From contig MKWP01000014.1 of the NCBI GenBank assembly GCA_001899805.1, positions 1 through 64,000 on the forward strand: a stretch of DNA of 64,000 nucleotides, written 5' to 3'. Positions within the stretch are counted from its first letter, which is position 1; every line of letters starts with the position of its first letter. The notes beneath the pieces are model-generated. The model was not told the origin of the DNA, made no database searches, and saw nothing but the letters and a program-made list of their open reading frames with translations. The position numbers and the translations under genes were made by a program. Source of the DNA: Lysobacterales bacterium 66-474 (lineage in GTDB: Bacteria > Pseudomonadota > Gammaproteobacteria > Xanthomonadales > Rhodanobacteraceae). This document shows, in pieces, positions 17,218 through 26,107 of the stretch.

Positions 17218-17622
17218 ATGGAATCCCAGGATCTGCGCAACGCCGGGCTGAAGGTCACCCATCCGCGCATCCGGGTGCTGGAAATCCTGGAACACAGCCA
17301 CGAGCACCTGACCGCCGAGAACATCTACAAGCTGTTGCTGGAGGGGTCCGAGGACATCGGGCTGGCGACGGTGTACCGCGTGCTGACCCAGTTCGAGGCC
17401 GCCGGCCTCGTGATCAAGCACAACTTCGAAGGCGGCCAGGCGGTGTACGAACTCGACCGCGGCCAGCACCACGACCACATGATCGACGTGACCACCGGCA
17501 AGGTCATCGAATTCGTCAACGAGGAAATCGAGAAGCTGCAACGCGAGATCGCGGCCAAACACGGTTACGAGATCGCCGATCACTCGCTGGTGTTGTACGT
17601 GCGGCCGAAGAAGAAAAAATAG
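17218..17622 (+). CDS. fur: Ferric uptake regulator Fur
   Basis: This 134-residue Fe2+-responsive repressor has an N-terminal winged helix (G-L-K-V-T-H-P-R at residue 10; A-T-V-Y-R-V-L in the recognition helix), then the metal-binding dimerisation domain with H-H-D-H-M-I near residue 82. The C-terminal C-x-x-C zinc site of E. coli Fur is absent and the protein ends in a Lys tail. The start is the first Met, 16 nt after an AGTTC-type weak leader. Confidence 0.95.
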   Translation: MESQDLRNAGLKVTHPRIRVLEILEHSHEHLTAENIYKLLLEGSEDIGLATVYRVLTQFEAAGLVIKHNFEGGQAVYELDRGQHHDHMIDVTTGKVIEFVNEEIEKLQREIAAKHGYEIADHSLVLYVRPKKKK

Positions 17623-17682
17623 CGGTGTGGCCGCAAGGCGCGCCGCAGTTCGTGGTGACGGGGTGGTCGAACGCAGGGGGCG

Positions 17683-19488
17683 ATGGTGGGTGATTTCTGG
17701 CTGCGGCTGAAGCAGCGCAAACTGGTGCAATGGGCGATCGCCTGGGTGGCGTTCGCGTTCGCGCTGTTGCAGGGCGTGGACATCGTGGCGCAGCGCTTCA
17801 ACTGGCCGGCGTCGGTCGAGCGCTACCTGATCCTGGCGTTGGTGGTTGGCTTTTTCGTGACACTGGTGCTGGCGTGGTACCACGGCGAAAAGGGTGCGCA
17901 GCGCATCGGCGGGACCGAGTTGGTGATTATCGCCTTGTTGCTGGTGATCGGCGGGGCAATCATCTGGCGTTTCGGCAAGGTGGCGGCGCCGCATGCGGCC
18001 TTGGCGAACCCTCCACCGCGGCCCGCGCCATCTTCGTCCATCACGAAACCCGCCACGCTGCTGGCGGCGGTGGCGGAAAACATTCCGCAAAAATCAGTCG
18101 CGGTGCTGCCGTTCGCGAACGAGAGCGGCAAGCAGGACGAACAGTTCTTCTCCGACGGCTTGTCGGACGACCTGATCAACGCGCTGTCGCAGTTCGATGG
18201 TCTGAAAGTCATCAGCCGCAATTCGGCATTCCAGTTCCGCGACAGCAAGGACAGCGCCGCGAAGATCGGCAAGCTGCTGGGCGTCGCACATTTGCTGGAA
18301 GGTTCGGTGCAGCGCGCGGGCGATGAAGTGCGCATCACCGCGACGCTGGTGAACGCGTCCGACGGCACAGTGCTGTGGTCGCAGCGCTACGACAAACCCT
18401 ACAAGGACTTGTTCGCGCTGCAGGATGCCATCACCCATTCGGTCGCCGATGCATTGAAAACCAAACTGCTGACTGCGCCGGGCGCGGTGGTGCAGAGCGA
18501 CCGGCCGCCGAGCGGCAGCCTCGACGCCTACACGGCCTACCAGCATGGCATGGCCTACGAGGCGCTCGTCACCGACGCCGGTGACCGGCAGGCCGTAAAG
18601 GCCTTCACCGAGGCTATCCGCCTCGACAAGAATTACGCCGCAGCGTACGCGCAGCTGTCTTTCACATGGGTTGATCTTGCCGATCAGTTCGTTACCGGCG
18701 GGCAGCAGGCAGTACAGCAGGCGAATGCCGAGGCGCGCAGATTCGCTGATGCTGCGCTGAAGGTGGATGCCGGTTCCTCGTTGGCCCACCAGGCGCGCGC
18801 AAACGTACTTCAGAACGTGAATATGGACTGGGCGGGCGCCGAGGCCGAAGCCGAACGCGCCGTGCAATTGGCACCCAATAATGCGGCGGCGCGGTTCAAC
18901 GTCGCGCGTATTCTTGGCTCGCTGGGTCAGAGCCGGCGTGCGGTGGCGTTGACCCGGCAGGCACTCGCGAGTGATCCACGCAATGCCCTGTGGTACAGCT
19001 GGTTGAGCATGAACCTGGCCGCGTCGGGGCAACTCGAAGAGGCAAAGCGCGCGATCGAAACCGCGATCACGCTGCAGCCGGGCGCGGTGCGCAATCGCGA
19101 GCGGCTTACCATCATCGACATCCTGCGTGGCGATCCGAAAGCGGCACTGGCAGCCGCGCAAAGTGAACTGTCACCGTGGCACGATATCGCCGTTGCATTG
19201 GCCACGCAGGGCGGCACCGATCGCGCTGCGGCGGATGCCGCGCTGAGCAAGCTGATCGCGATTTACTCGGACGGTGCGCCGTACCAGATTGCCGAGGTGT
19301 ACGCATTGCGCCGCAATCCCGACAACGTGTTCAAGTGGTTGGATCACGCCTGGTCGAAGCGTGATCCCGGTATTGGCTACCTGCTGATGGATCCACTGAT
19401 TCTGCGCTACCGCAACGACCCGCGATTCGCCGCGTTCTGCAAGAAAGTCGGATTGCCCACCACCACCGACGCCGTGGCGATGAAGTGA
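17683..19488 (+). CDS. Membrane-anchored TolB/FlgO-like and TPR protein
   Basis: This 601-residue protein has three N-terminal hydrophobic helices (about 15-35, 47-66 and 80-96). A Pro-rich linker leads to a TolB-N/FlgO-like domain (V-A-V-L-P-F-x-N-x-S near residue 142; F-F-S-D-G-L-S-D-D-L near 159; G-S-V-Q-R-A-G-D-E-V-R-I). This domain often follows cyclase or winged-helix regulators. From ~280 there are tetratricopeptide-like repeats (A-Y-A-Q-L-S, A-R-F-N-V-A-R, W-L-S-M-N-L-A). No catalytic motif is seen. It is likely an inner-membrane scaffold or sensory protein. It starts 60 nt after fur and may share its transcript. Confidence 0.75.
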   Translation: MVGDFWLRLKQRKLVQWAIAWVAFAFALLQGVDIVAQRFNWPASVERYLILALVVGFFVTLVLAWYHGEKGAQRIGGTELVIIALLLVIGGAIIWRFGKVAAPHAALANPPPRPAPSSSITKPATLLAAVAENIPQKSVAVLPFANESGKQDEQFFSDGLSDDLINALSQFDGLKVISRNSAFQFRDSKDSAAKIGKLLGVAHLLEGSVQRAGDEVRITATLVNASDGTVLWSQRYDKPYKDLFALQDAITHSVADALKTKLLTAPGAVVQSDRPPSGSLDAYTAYQHGMAYEALVTDAGDRQAVKAFTEAIRLDKNYAAAYAQLSFTWVDLADQFVTGGQQAVQQANAEARRFADAALKVDAGSSLAHQARANVLQNVNMDWAGAEAEAERAVQLAPNNAAARFNVARILGSLGQSRRAVALTRQALASDPRNALWYSWLSMNLAASGQLEEAKRAIETAITLQPGAVRNRERLTIIDILRGDPKAALAAAQSELSPWHDIAVALATQGGTDRAAADAALSKLIAIYSDGAPYQIAEVYALRRNPDNVFKWLDHAWSKRDPGIGYLLMDPLILRYRNDPRFAAFCKKVGLPTTTDAVAMK

Positions 19489-19526
19489 TTCCTTCGCGGG
19501 TATCCTCACCCGCAGTGTTTTTGATC

Positions 19527-19607
19527 GTCATTCCCGCGAAAGCGGGAATCCAGTGTTTTGATGTTTGCGCCGCTTTTGTACTGGGTCCCCGCCTTCGCGG
19601 GAATGAC
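19527..19607. repeat. GTCATTCC palindromic element, copy B
   Basis: The ends GTCATTCCCGCG and CGCGGGAATGAC are perfect inverted repeats with internal hairpins. It lies between the convergent TPR-protein and recN genes, where it may form a transcript-end structure. Confidence 0.85.
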
Positions 19608-19653
19608 AGACATTGGGTGGGGGTAGGCTTCGCGGGAATCACGGTCTTGGGAA

Positions 19654-21330
19654 TCACGAAGCCTGCGCTTTCTCCAGCATCCGTTTCGCGTGCGCGCGGG
19701 CTTCCTGGCCGATCTCGACGCCGCCCAGCATGCGCGCCAGTTCCTCGTGGCGGCTCTTTTCGTCCAGCACCGCGATTTGGGTGCGTGTGGTTTCACCTTC
19801 CACGGTCTTGCTGACCGACAGGTGTGCATGGCCTTGCGCCGCGACTTGCGGAAGATGGGTCACGCACAAGACCTGGCAGCGCGACCCCAACGCGCGCAAT
19901 TTCGCGCCGACGACCTCCGCGACCGCGCCGCCGATGCCGGCGTCGACTTCGTCGAACACCATCGTGCCGGTCGCGTCCGTGCCCAGCGTGGCGACCTCGA
20001 TCGCGAGGCCGATCCGCGACAGTTCGCCGCCCGAGGCCACCTTCCGCAACGGCCGCAGCGGCATGCCGGGATTGGCACTGACCGTGAATTCGCAGCGCTC
20101 GCGGCCTTCCGGATCGGGCTCGCCGGAGTATTGCGGCAGCAGGTCGACGGCGAACGACCCTTCGGCCATGCCGAGTTCGCCCATCAACGCGGTGACGGCC
20201 TTGCCGAGCTTCTTCGCGGCTGCCGTGCGTTGTTTCGACAAGGCCGCGGCGGCGACGCCGTAATCGGCGAAACATTGCTTGCGCTCGGCGGCCAGTTTGG
20301 CCAGGGCTTCGCCGGCGCCTTCCAGCGACTGCAATTCGACGCGCAAGGCCGCGGCGTGCGCGTGCAATTCGGTGGTCGGCAGGTGGTGGCGTCGCGAAAG
20401 ATCGTGCAGCGCGGCCAGGTGCGCGTCGGCCTCGGCGTAGCGTTCGGGATCGAGTTCGAGATCCTGCGCGTAGCGCGCCAGCGCATCCGAGGCTTCGCCC
20501 ATCTGGATGCCTGCGCTGCCCAGCAATTCCAGCGAAACCTGCAGCGACGGGTCGAGTTCGGCCAGCCGCTCCAATTCCACCTGCGCGCGGGCCAGCGCAC
20601 GCATCGCCGCGACCTCGCCGTCGCCATCCAGCAGTTCGACGATCCCCGACGCGCCCTCGGCCAGCTTGCCCGCGTTGGCGAGGCGCTTGTGCTGGGCTTC
20701 GAGTTCGGCCAGTGCATCGGACGGCAAGGCCCATTTCTCCAGTTCGGCGACTTCGTGGCGCAGCAGTGCGATGCGCGCCGCGCGATCATCGCCGCCGGAC
20801 AGCTCGCGCTCATGCACGACGATGTCCCGATGCCGCAGCGCGAGCTCGCGCATCCTGGCGACGGCTTCCTGGTTGCCGCCGAAGGCGTCCAGCATCGCGA
20901 GTTGCTGCGCGCGTTCCAGCAGCGCCTGGTGCTCGTGCTGGCCGTGGATTTCGACCAGCATCGCCGCGAGTTCCGACACCTGCGCCAGCGATACCGCGCG
21001 GCCGTTGATCCATGCGCGCGAGCCGCCCTCGGCCGCGACCACGCGCCGCACGCGACAGGCGCCGTCCTCGTCGTCCAGCGCCTGCCCGCCCAGCCACGTG
21101 CGGGCAGCCGGAACGGATGCCAGGTCGAATTCGGCCGCGAGTTCGGCACGATCGCAGCCCACGCGCACCATGCCGGCATCCGCGCGTGCGCCGGACAGCA
21201 ACAGCAGTGCATCGACCAGCAACGACTTGCCGGCGCCGGTTTCCCCGGTGACGACGGTGAGGCCGGCGCCGAATCCGATATCGGCAGCTTCGACCACGGC
21301 GAAATTGCGGACGGACAGGTGGGTGAGCAT
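19654..21330 (-). CDS. recN: DNA repair protein RecN
   Basis: This 558-residue SMC-like ATPase acts in double-strand break repair. Walker A G-E-T-G-A-G-K-S is at residues 29-36. Coiled-coil arms span the middle, and the ABC signature and Walker B (M-V-F-D-E-V-D-A-G-I-G-G) are near residue 450. The I-H-G-Q-H-E-H-Q-A-L-L motif is typical of RecN. The Met at 21330 begins M-L-T-H-L-S-V-R-N-F, the family N-terminus; the longer open frame upstream is not used. It is divergent from hrcA. The C-terminal A-Q-A-S end may matter for ClpXP turnover, as known for E. coli RecN. Confidence 0.95.
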   Translation of the reverse strand: MLTHLSVRNFAVVEAADIGFGAGLTVVTGETGAGKSLLVDALLLLSGARADAGMVRVGCDRAELAAEFDLASVPAARTWLGGQALDDEDGACRVRRVVAAEGGSRAWINGRAVSLAQVSELAAMLVEIHGQHEHQALLERAQQLAMLDAFGGNQEAVARMRELALRHRDIVVHERELSGGDDRAARIALLRHEVAELEKWALPSDALAELEAQHKRLANAGKLAEGASGIVELLDGDGEVAAMRALARAQVELERLAELDPSLQVSLELLGSAGIQMGEASDALARYAQDLELDPERYAEADAHLAALHDLSRRHHLPTTELHAHAAALRVELQSLEGAGEALAKLAAERKQCFADYGVAAAALSKQRTAAAKKLGKAVTALMGELGMAEGSFAVDLLPQYSGEPDPEGRERCEFTVSANPGMPLRPLRKVASGGELSRIGLAIEVATLGTDATGTMVFDEVDAGIGGAVAEVVGAKLRALGSRCQVLCVTHLPQVAAQGHAHLSVSKTVEGETTRTQIAVLDEKSRHEELARMLGGVEIGQEARAHAKRMLEKAQAS

Positions 21331-21501
21331 GGGCGCGCACGCTGGAGGTTGCGCGATTGTAGCCAACGTGCGGGCCGGGACGTGAGACCGGCTGCGCTTT
21401 CGGAGCAGGCGGGGCCGAACCCGGGATTCACGCGTCCGGCCATCGGAAAAGCCCGGGATCCGCGCGTCATCGCGGTTGCGATGCGGTACGATCCCCGATG
21501 C

Positions 21502-22545
21502 ATGAACAGCTCCCCGAGCCTCAATCCGCGTTCCCGCCAATTGCTGCGTACCCTGATCGCGCAATACCTGGAAGAAGGCCAGCCGGTCGGTTCGCGCACC
21601 CTGTCGCGGTCGGCCGGGTTGGACGTGAGCCCGGCCACCGTCCGCAACATCATGTCGGACCTGGAAGAGCTGGGCCTGATCGCCTCGCCGCACACCTCGG
21701 CGGGCCGGATTCCGACCGTGCGCGGCCTGCGCCTGTTCGTGGACAGCTTGCTGGAACTGCGGCCGTTGCCGCGCGGGGCGGTGATGCAGATCCAGCGCGA
21801 ACTGCCGCGCGACTCGGTGACGCCGCGCGAGTTGCTGGGCAACGCTTCCAGCCTGCTCTCGGCGATGACCCACTTCGTCGGGCTGGTAACCGTGCCCGGC
21901 GCGGCCGACGCGCCGTTGAAGCAGATCGAATTCGTGACCATCGACCCGCGACGGGTGCTGGCGATCCTGGTGTTCGCCGACGGCCAGGTGCAGAATAGGG
22001 TGGTGAATCTCAGCCAGCGCCTCGACGCGCGTGCGCTGGAGTACGCGTCGAACTATCTGAACGCGCACTACGCCGGCTTGCGGCTGGATGAAATCCGCAC
22101 CCGCGTGCTGGCCGATTTGCGCGCCGCCGGCAGCGAACTGAATCGCCTGCTGGATACCGCGGTCGAAGTGGCCGCCGAAACCTTCGCGCCCGAACCCGAG
22201 TCCGACATGCTGGTGTCGGGACAGACCAACCTGATGTCGGGCGGGGAGGGGCCGCCCATCGAACGCCTGCGCGAATTGTTCGAGGCCTTCCAGCGCAAGC
22301 GCGAACTGCTGGCCTTGCTGGAAGGCTGCGCGCGCTCGCCCGGCGTGCGTCTGTTCATCGGCGAGGAATCGGGGTTTGAACCGCTCAAGGGTTACAGCCT
22401 GGTCAGCGCGCCCTACGGCGAGGAGGGCCACGTGTTGGGCGCGATCGGGGTGATCGGGCCGACCCGCATGGCCTATCATTCGGTGATTCCAGTGGTACAG
22501 GCGACGGCCAAGCTGCTCACCGACGCCTTGCGCACCCCCGAGTAA
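21502..22545 (+). CDS. hrcA: Heat-inducible transcription repressor HrcA
   Basis: This 347-residue protein has an N-terminal winged helix (residues ~5-75, including S-P-A-T-V-R-N-I-M-S-D-L-E-E) followed by the GAF-like HrcA domain with S-P-H-T-S-A-G-R-I-P-T near residue 69 and G-V-I-G-P-T-R-M near the end. HrcA binds CIRCE operators, with GroEL as co-regulator. No CIRCE sequence (TTAGCACTC-N9-GAGTGCTAA) is visible upstream of hrcA, grpE or dnaK, so its targets are probably elsewhere, for example groESL. It is the first gene of hrcA-grpE-dnaK. Confidence 0.95.
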   Translation: MNSSPSLNPRSRQLLRTLIAQYLEEGQPVGSRTLSRSAGLDVSPATVRNIMSDLEELGLIASPHTSAGRIPTVRGLRLFVDSLLELRPLPRGAVMQIQRELPRDSVTPRELLGNASSLLSAMTHFVGLVTVPGAADAPLKQIEFVTIDPRRVLAILVFADGQVQNRVVNLSQRLDARALEYASNYLNAHYAGLRLDEIRTRVLADLRAAGSELNRLLDTAVEVAAETFAPEPESDMLVSGQTNLMSGGEGPPIERLRELFEAFQRKRELLALLEGCARSPGVRLFIGEESGFEPLKGYSLVSAPYGEEGHVLGAIGVIGPTRMAYHSVIPVVQATAKLLTDALRTPE

Positions 22546-22562
22546 CCGGTCCGGGCTCTCTT

Positions 22563-22589
22563 GATTTGCGGCCACGTGGCCGCATAGAT
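22563..22589 (+). promoter_or_regulatory. Candidate grpE promoter with a perfect 16-bp palindrome in its spacer
   Basis: TTGATT and ATAGAT are separated by 17 bp, and the spacer is almost entirely the perfect palindrome GCGGCCACGTGGCCGC (22568-22583). It may be a repressor operator or simply a hairpin after hrcA. Confidence 0.4.
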
Positions 22590-22657
22590 TTGCCTGTTGC
22601 GCCTTGGCTTCTGCGTCCGTCCGGGATGCGAACCGAAGCGGGCTGTTGTGAAAAGTC

Positions 22658-22696
22658 AGCCAAGGAGCTCTCGGCCATGGATGGTAGCTCTTGGCT
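22658..22696 (+). promoter_or_regulatory. Hairpin in the grpE 5' leader
   Basis: AGCCAAGGAGCT and AGCTCTTGGCT pair with one bulge around a 16-nt loop, ending about 58 nt before the grpE start. A structured leader of a heat-shock gene could be thermosensitive; this is inference only. Confidence 0.35.
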
Positions 22697-22753
22697 GTCG
22701 TTCGATTCTCGCGATCAGGGATGGTCGCAAAAATGCCGTCGCGAGGAATGAGC

Positions 22754-23299
22754 ATGATGAACCCGAAGGAATCGCCCGAATCGACGCCGCAGGACGATCG
22801 GCAGCAGCCCCTGGATGCCGGCAGCGCGGACGAACTGGAAACCCTGAGCCGGCAGCTGGCCGAGGCCGAGACCAGCCTCGCGGGCATGCGCGAAACGCTG
22901 CTGCGCGAGCGCGCCGATCTTGAGAACCAGCGCAAGCGCCTGCAGCGCGACCTGGAACAGAGCCTCAGGTTCGCCAACGAAAAGTTGTTGCGCGAATTGC
23001 TGCCGGTCTACGACGGGCTGGAGAGCGGGCTGGCGGTCGAGACCGCGGACGTGGCGTCGATGCGCGAAGGCCTGAGCCTGACCCTGAAGTCGCTGCTCAA
23101 GATCGCCGAAAACAACGGCCTCGAACAGGTCGATCCGGTGGGCCAGCCGCTGGATCCGGAACGCCACCACGCGGTCAGCATGGTCGCTGCGCCCGGCCAT
23201 GTGCCCGGCACCGTGGTGAGCGTGATGCAGAAGGGCTACGTGCTGAACGGGCGCCTGTTGCGGCCGGCGCTGGTGGCGGTCGCAAAAGGATCCGATTGA
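22754..23299 (+). CDS. grpE: Nucleotide exchange factor GrpE
   Basis: This 181-residue protein has a long N-terminal coiled coil (residues ~30-75, E-N-Q-R-K-R-L-Q-R-D) and the C-terminal beta domain with V-L-N-G-R-L-L-R-P-A-L-V-A-V. It releases ADP from DnaK. Start choice: GAGGA at 22743-22747 sits 6 nt before the Met at 22754; Mets at 22748 and 22757 are alternatives, and the upstream extension is not GrpE-like. Confidence 0.93.
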   Translation: MMNPKESPESTPQDDRQQPLDAGSADELETLSRQLAEAETSLAGMRETLLRERADLENQRKRLQRDLEQSLRFANEKLLRELLPVYDGLESGLAVETADVASMREGLSLTLKSLLKIAENNGLEQVDPVGQPLDPERHHAVSMVAAPGHVPGTVVSVMQKGYVLNGRLLRPALVAVAKGSD

Positions 23300-23311
23300 C
23301 GCCTCGCACAA

Positions 23312-23340
23312 CCTTGACATATCACGTCCAACCCCCAGTT
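23312..23340 (+). promoter_or_regulatory. Sigma-32 type heat-shock promoter of dnaK
   Basis: CCTTGAC (23312-23318) and CCCCAGTT (23333-23340) with a 14-bp spacer fit the RpoH consensus CTTGAA-N11-16-CCCCATNT. It lies ~50 bp before dnaK, so dnaK can be induced separately from hrcA-grpE. Confidence 0.65.
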
Positions 23341-23390
23341 TGTGTTCAAGATTCGACGGCCCTCGGCCGCAAACATCCAGGAGCTGAAAC

Positions 23391-25328
23391 ATGAGCAAGA
23401 TCATCGGCATCGACCTCGGCACGACCAACTCGTGCGTTGCGATCATGGAGGGTCCCAAGACCCGCGTGATCGAGAATTCCGAAGGTGACCGCACCACGCC
23501 GTCCACCGTCGCCTTCGCCAAGGACGGTGAGGTGCTGGTCGGCGCGCCGGCCAAGCGCCAGGCGGTCACCAATCCCAAGAACACCTTCTACGCGGTGAAG
23601 CGCCTGATCGGCCGCAAGTTCACCGACGCCGAAGTGCAGAAGGACCTGAACGTGGTGCCGTACAAGATCATCGCGCACTCCAACGGCGATGCGTGGCTGG
23701 AAACCTCCGACGGCAAGCAGATGGCGCCGCCGGAAATCTCCGCCAAGGTGCTGATGAAGATGAAGAAGACCGCCGAGGATTTCCTGGGCGAGACCATCAC
23801 CGATGCCGTGATCACGGTGCCGGCCTACTTCAACGACAGCCAGCGCCAGGCCACCAAGGACGCCGGCAAGATCGCGGGCCTCGAAGTCAAGCGCATCATC
23901 AACGAGCCGACCGCGGCGGCGCTGGCCTACGGCCTCGACAAGGCCGGCGGCGATCGCAAGATCGCGGTGTACGACCTCGGAGGCGGTACCTTCGACGTGT
24001 CGCTCATCGAGATCGCCGAAGTGGATGGCGAGAAGCAGTTCGAGGTGCTGGCCACCAACGGCGACACTTTCCTCGGCGGCGAGGACTTCGACAAGCGCGT
24101 GATCGATTACCTGGTCGACGAATTCAAGAAGGACCAGGGCGTGGACCTGCGCAACGACCCGCTCGCGCTGCAGCGCCTGAAGGACGCGGCCGAGCGTGCC
24201 AAGATCGAGCTGTCGTCGGCGCACCAGACCGAGGTGAACCTGCCGTACGTGACGGCCGACGCTTCGGGCCCGAAGCACCTCAACATCAAGCTGACCCGCG
24301 CCAAGCTGGAAGCCCTGGTCGAAGACCTGATCAAACGCACCATCGAGCCGTGCCGCACGGCGTTGAATGACGCCAACCTGCGCGTGTCCGACATCGCGGA
24401 AGTGATCCTGGTCGGCGGCCAGACCCGCATGCCCAAGGTGCAGGAAGCGGTCAAGGATTTCTTCGGCAAGGAACCGCGCAAGGACGTGAACCCCGACGAA
24501 GCCGTCGCGGTGGGCGCCGCGATCCAGGGCGGCGTGCTGTCCGGCGACGTCAAGGACGTGCTGCTGCTCGACGTGACCCCGTTGTCGCTGGGCATCGAAA
24601 CCCTGGGCGGCGTGATGACCAAGTTGATCGACAAGAACACCACGATTCCGACCAAGGCATCGCAGGTGTTCTCGACCGCCGAAGACAACCAGAGCGCGGT
24701 GACGGTGCACGTGTTGCAGGGCGAACGCGAACAGGCCCGCTTCAACAAGTCGCTGGCCAAGTTTGACCTTGCCGGCATCCAGGCCGCGCCGCGCGGCATG
24801 CCGCAGATCGAGGTGTCGTTCGACATCGACGCCAACGGCATCCTGCACGTCACCGCCAAGGACAAGAACACCGGCAAGGAGCAGCGCATCGAGATCAAGG
24901 CCGGTTCCGGCCTGTCGGAAGACGAAATCCAGCGGATGGTGTCCGATGCGGAAACCCATCGCGAAGAAGACAAGAAGTTCCAGGAACTGGTGGTCACCCG
25001 CAACAAGGCCGACCAGCTGGTGCACGCGACGCGGCAGGCGATCAAGGACCACGGCGGCAAGGTTGGCGGCGACGTGATCGGCCGCGTCGAGGAGTCGCTT
25101 TCCGAACTGGAAAAAGTGATGAAGGGCGACGACAAGGACGCCATCGAATCGCGCATCACCAGGCTGGAGGAAGCCGCGCAGTCGCTGTTCGCCGCGGCGC
25201 AGGCAGGTGGTCAGGCCGGGCCGCAGCCAGGCGCGTCGCAGCAGCAGGCGCCCGGCGGTGGCAGCGCATCGCCGGATGACGTGGTCGATGCGGAGTTCAC
25301 GGAAGTCAAGGGCGACGAGAAGAAGTAA
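23391..25328 (+). CDS. dnaK: Molecular chaperone DnaK (Hsp70)
   Basis: This 645-residue protein has an N-terminal ATPase domain with I-D-L-G-T-T-N-S (residues 7-14), [10 protein letters not shown], and G-G-G-T-F-D-V-S near 200. The linker [16 protein letters not shown] leads to the substrate-binding domain, followed by a Gly/Gln-rich lid tail ending E-V-K-G-D-E-K-K. It binds hydrophobic peptides with DnaJ and GrpE. AGGAG lies 10 nt before the start. Confidence 0.98.
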   Translation: MSKIIGIDLGTTNSCVAIMEGPKTRVIENSEGDRTTPSTVAFAKDGEVLVGAPAKRQAVTNPKNTFYAVKRLIGRKFTDAEVQKDLNVVPYKIIAHSNGDAWLETSDGKQMAPPEISAKVLMKMKKTAEDFLGETITDAVITVPAYFNDSQRQATKDAGKIAGLEVKRIINEPTAAALAYGLDKAGGDRKIAVYDLGGGTFDVSLIEIAEVDGEKQFEVLATNGDTFLGGEDFDKRVIDYLVDEFKKDQGVDLRNDPLALQRLKDAAERAKIELSSAHQTEVNLPYVTADASGPKHLNIKLTRAKLEALVEDLIKRTIEPCRTALNDANLRVSDIAEVILVGGQTRMPKVQEAVKDFFGKEPRKDVNPDEAVAVGAAIQGGVLSGDVKDVLLLDVTPLSLGIETLGGVMTKLIDKNTTIPTKASQVFSTAEDNQSAVTVHVLQGEREQARFNKSLAKFDLAGIQAAPRGMPQIEVSFDIDANGILHVTAKDKNTGKEQRIEIKAGSGLSEDEIQRMVSDAETHREEDKKFQELVVTRNKADQLVHATRQAIKDHGGKVGGDVIGRVEESLSELEKVMKGDDKDAIESRITRLEEAAQSLFAAAQAGGQAGPQPGASQQQAPGGGSASPDDVVDAEFTEVKGDEKK

Positions 25329-25333
25329 GTGTT

Positions 25334-25360
25334 ATCCACCGGCCCTGCAGGCCGGTGGAT
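25334..25360 (+). terminator. Hairpin after dnaK
   Basis: A perfect 11-bp stem ATCCACCGGCC / GGCCGGTGGAT with a 5-nt loop, 5 nt after the dnaK stop. It has no T tract and may act as a partial terminator or an mRNA-stabilising structure before the downstream genes. Confidence 0.6.
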
Positions 25361-25432
25361 CAACTGTCCGCGTTCGAGCGGCGCTGGAATGCGCGCCGTT
25401 CAACGCGGACAGGAGCATTCAAAACACCCGTC

Positions 25433-25503
25433 GTCATTCCGGGGCGGTTCGCGGCTGCATCGCTAGCCGAACCCGGAATCGGTTTGATGTTCCGGGTGTC
25501 ATC
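25433..25503. repeat. GTCATTCC palindromic element, copy C (partial)
   Basis: Left arm GTCATTCCGGGGCGG and an internal CCCGGAATCGG. The right end (CCGGGTGTCATC) is degenerate. It lies in the gap between dnaK and the TMEM175-like gene. Confidence 0.6.
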
Positions 25504-25522
25504 GGCAAGCGGGGGTTCGGGG

Positions 25523-26107
25523 ATGCACAAGGGCAGGATGGAAGCGTTCACCGATGGCGTGATCGCGGTCATCATCACCATCATGGTGCTGGAACTGAAG
25601 TTGCCGCATGAGCCCACGTGGAAGGCGATGCTCGCGGACTTTCCGGTGTTCCTGAGCTACGTGCTGAGCTTCACTTACGTCGGCATCTACTGGAACAATC
25701 ACCATCACATGTTGCAGATGGTCACGCGCGTGAGTGGACGCGTGCTGTGGGCCAACCTGTTTTTCCTGTTCTGGCTGTCGCTGTTTCCGTTCACGACCAG
25801 TTGGTTGAACGAAGCGCATCCGATCCCCGCGCCGGTGCCGACGGCGGTGTATGGCATCGTGTTGCTGCTGGCGGCACTCTCGTGGGTGCCGCTTCTGCGT
25901 GCACTGATCGCTGCCAACGGTGGCGGGAAAAGCGGGCTCGGCGAAGCGCTCAAGGGCGACTGGAAAGTCGTCATTTCGCCGATCGGCTACGTGGTCGGCA
26001 TTGCATTGGCGTTTTTCGCGCCAATATTGTCGTGCGTGATCTACGCCGCGGTCGCGGCCCTGTGGTTCATTCCCGATCGTCGCCTCGAATCGAAATTGTC
26101 CGCATGA
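25523..26107 (+). CDS. TMEM175-like (DUF1211) potassium channel family protein
   Basis: This 194-residue protein has about six membrane helices. The first helix begins with [15 protein letters not shown], the (F-S/T-D) filter motif of the TMEM175/DUF1211 family. Bacterial members form K+-permeable tetramers. An N-H-H-H loop is present near residue 65. The Met at 25523 is chosen because the upstream frame is encoded by the palindromic repeat. The stop overlaps the dnaJ start (ATGA), so dnaJ translation is coupled to this gene, an unusual position between dnaK and dnaJ. Confidence 0.8.
   Translation: MHKGRMEAFTDGVIAVIITIMVLELKLPHEPTWKAMLADFPVFLSYVLSFTYVGIYWNNHHHMLQMVTRVSGRVLWANLFFLFWLSLFPFTTSWLNEAHPIPAPVPTAVYGIVLLLAALSWVPLLRALIAANGGGKSGLGEALKGDWKVVISPIGYVVGIALAFFAPILSCVIYAAVAALWFIPDRRLESKLSA

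Noticed and set aside
21331-21501. CIRCE operator upstream of hrcA
   Set aside because: No TTAGCACTC-N9-GAGTGCTAA or near match is visible here or before grpE or dnaK.
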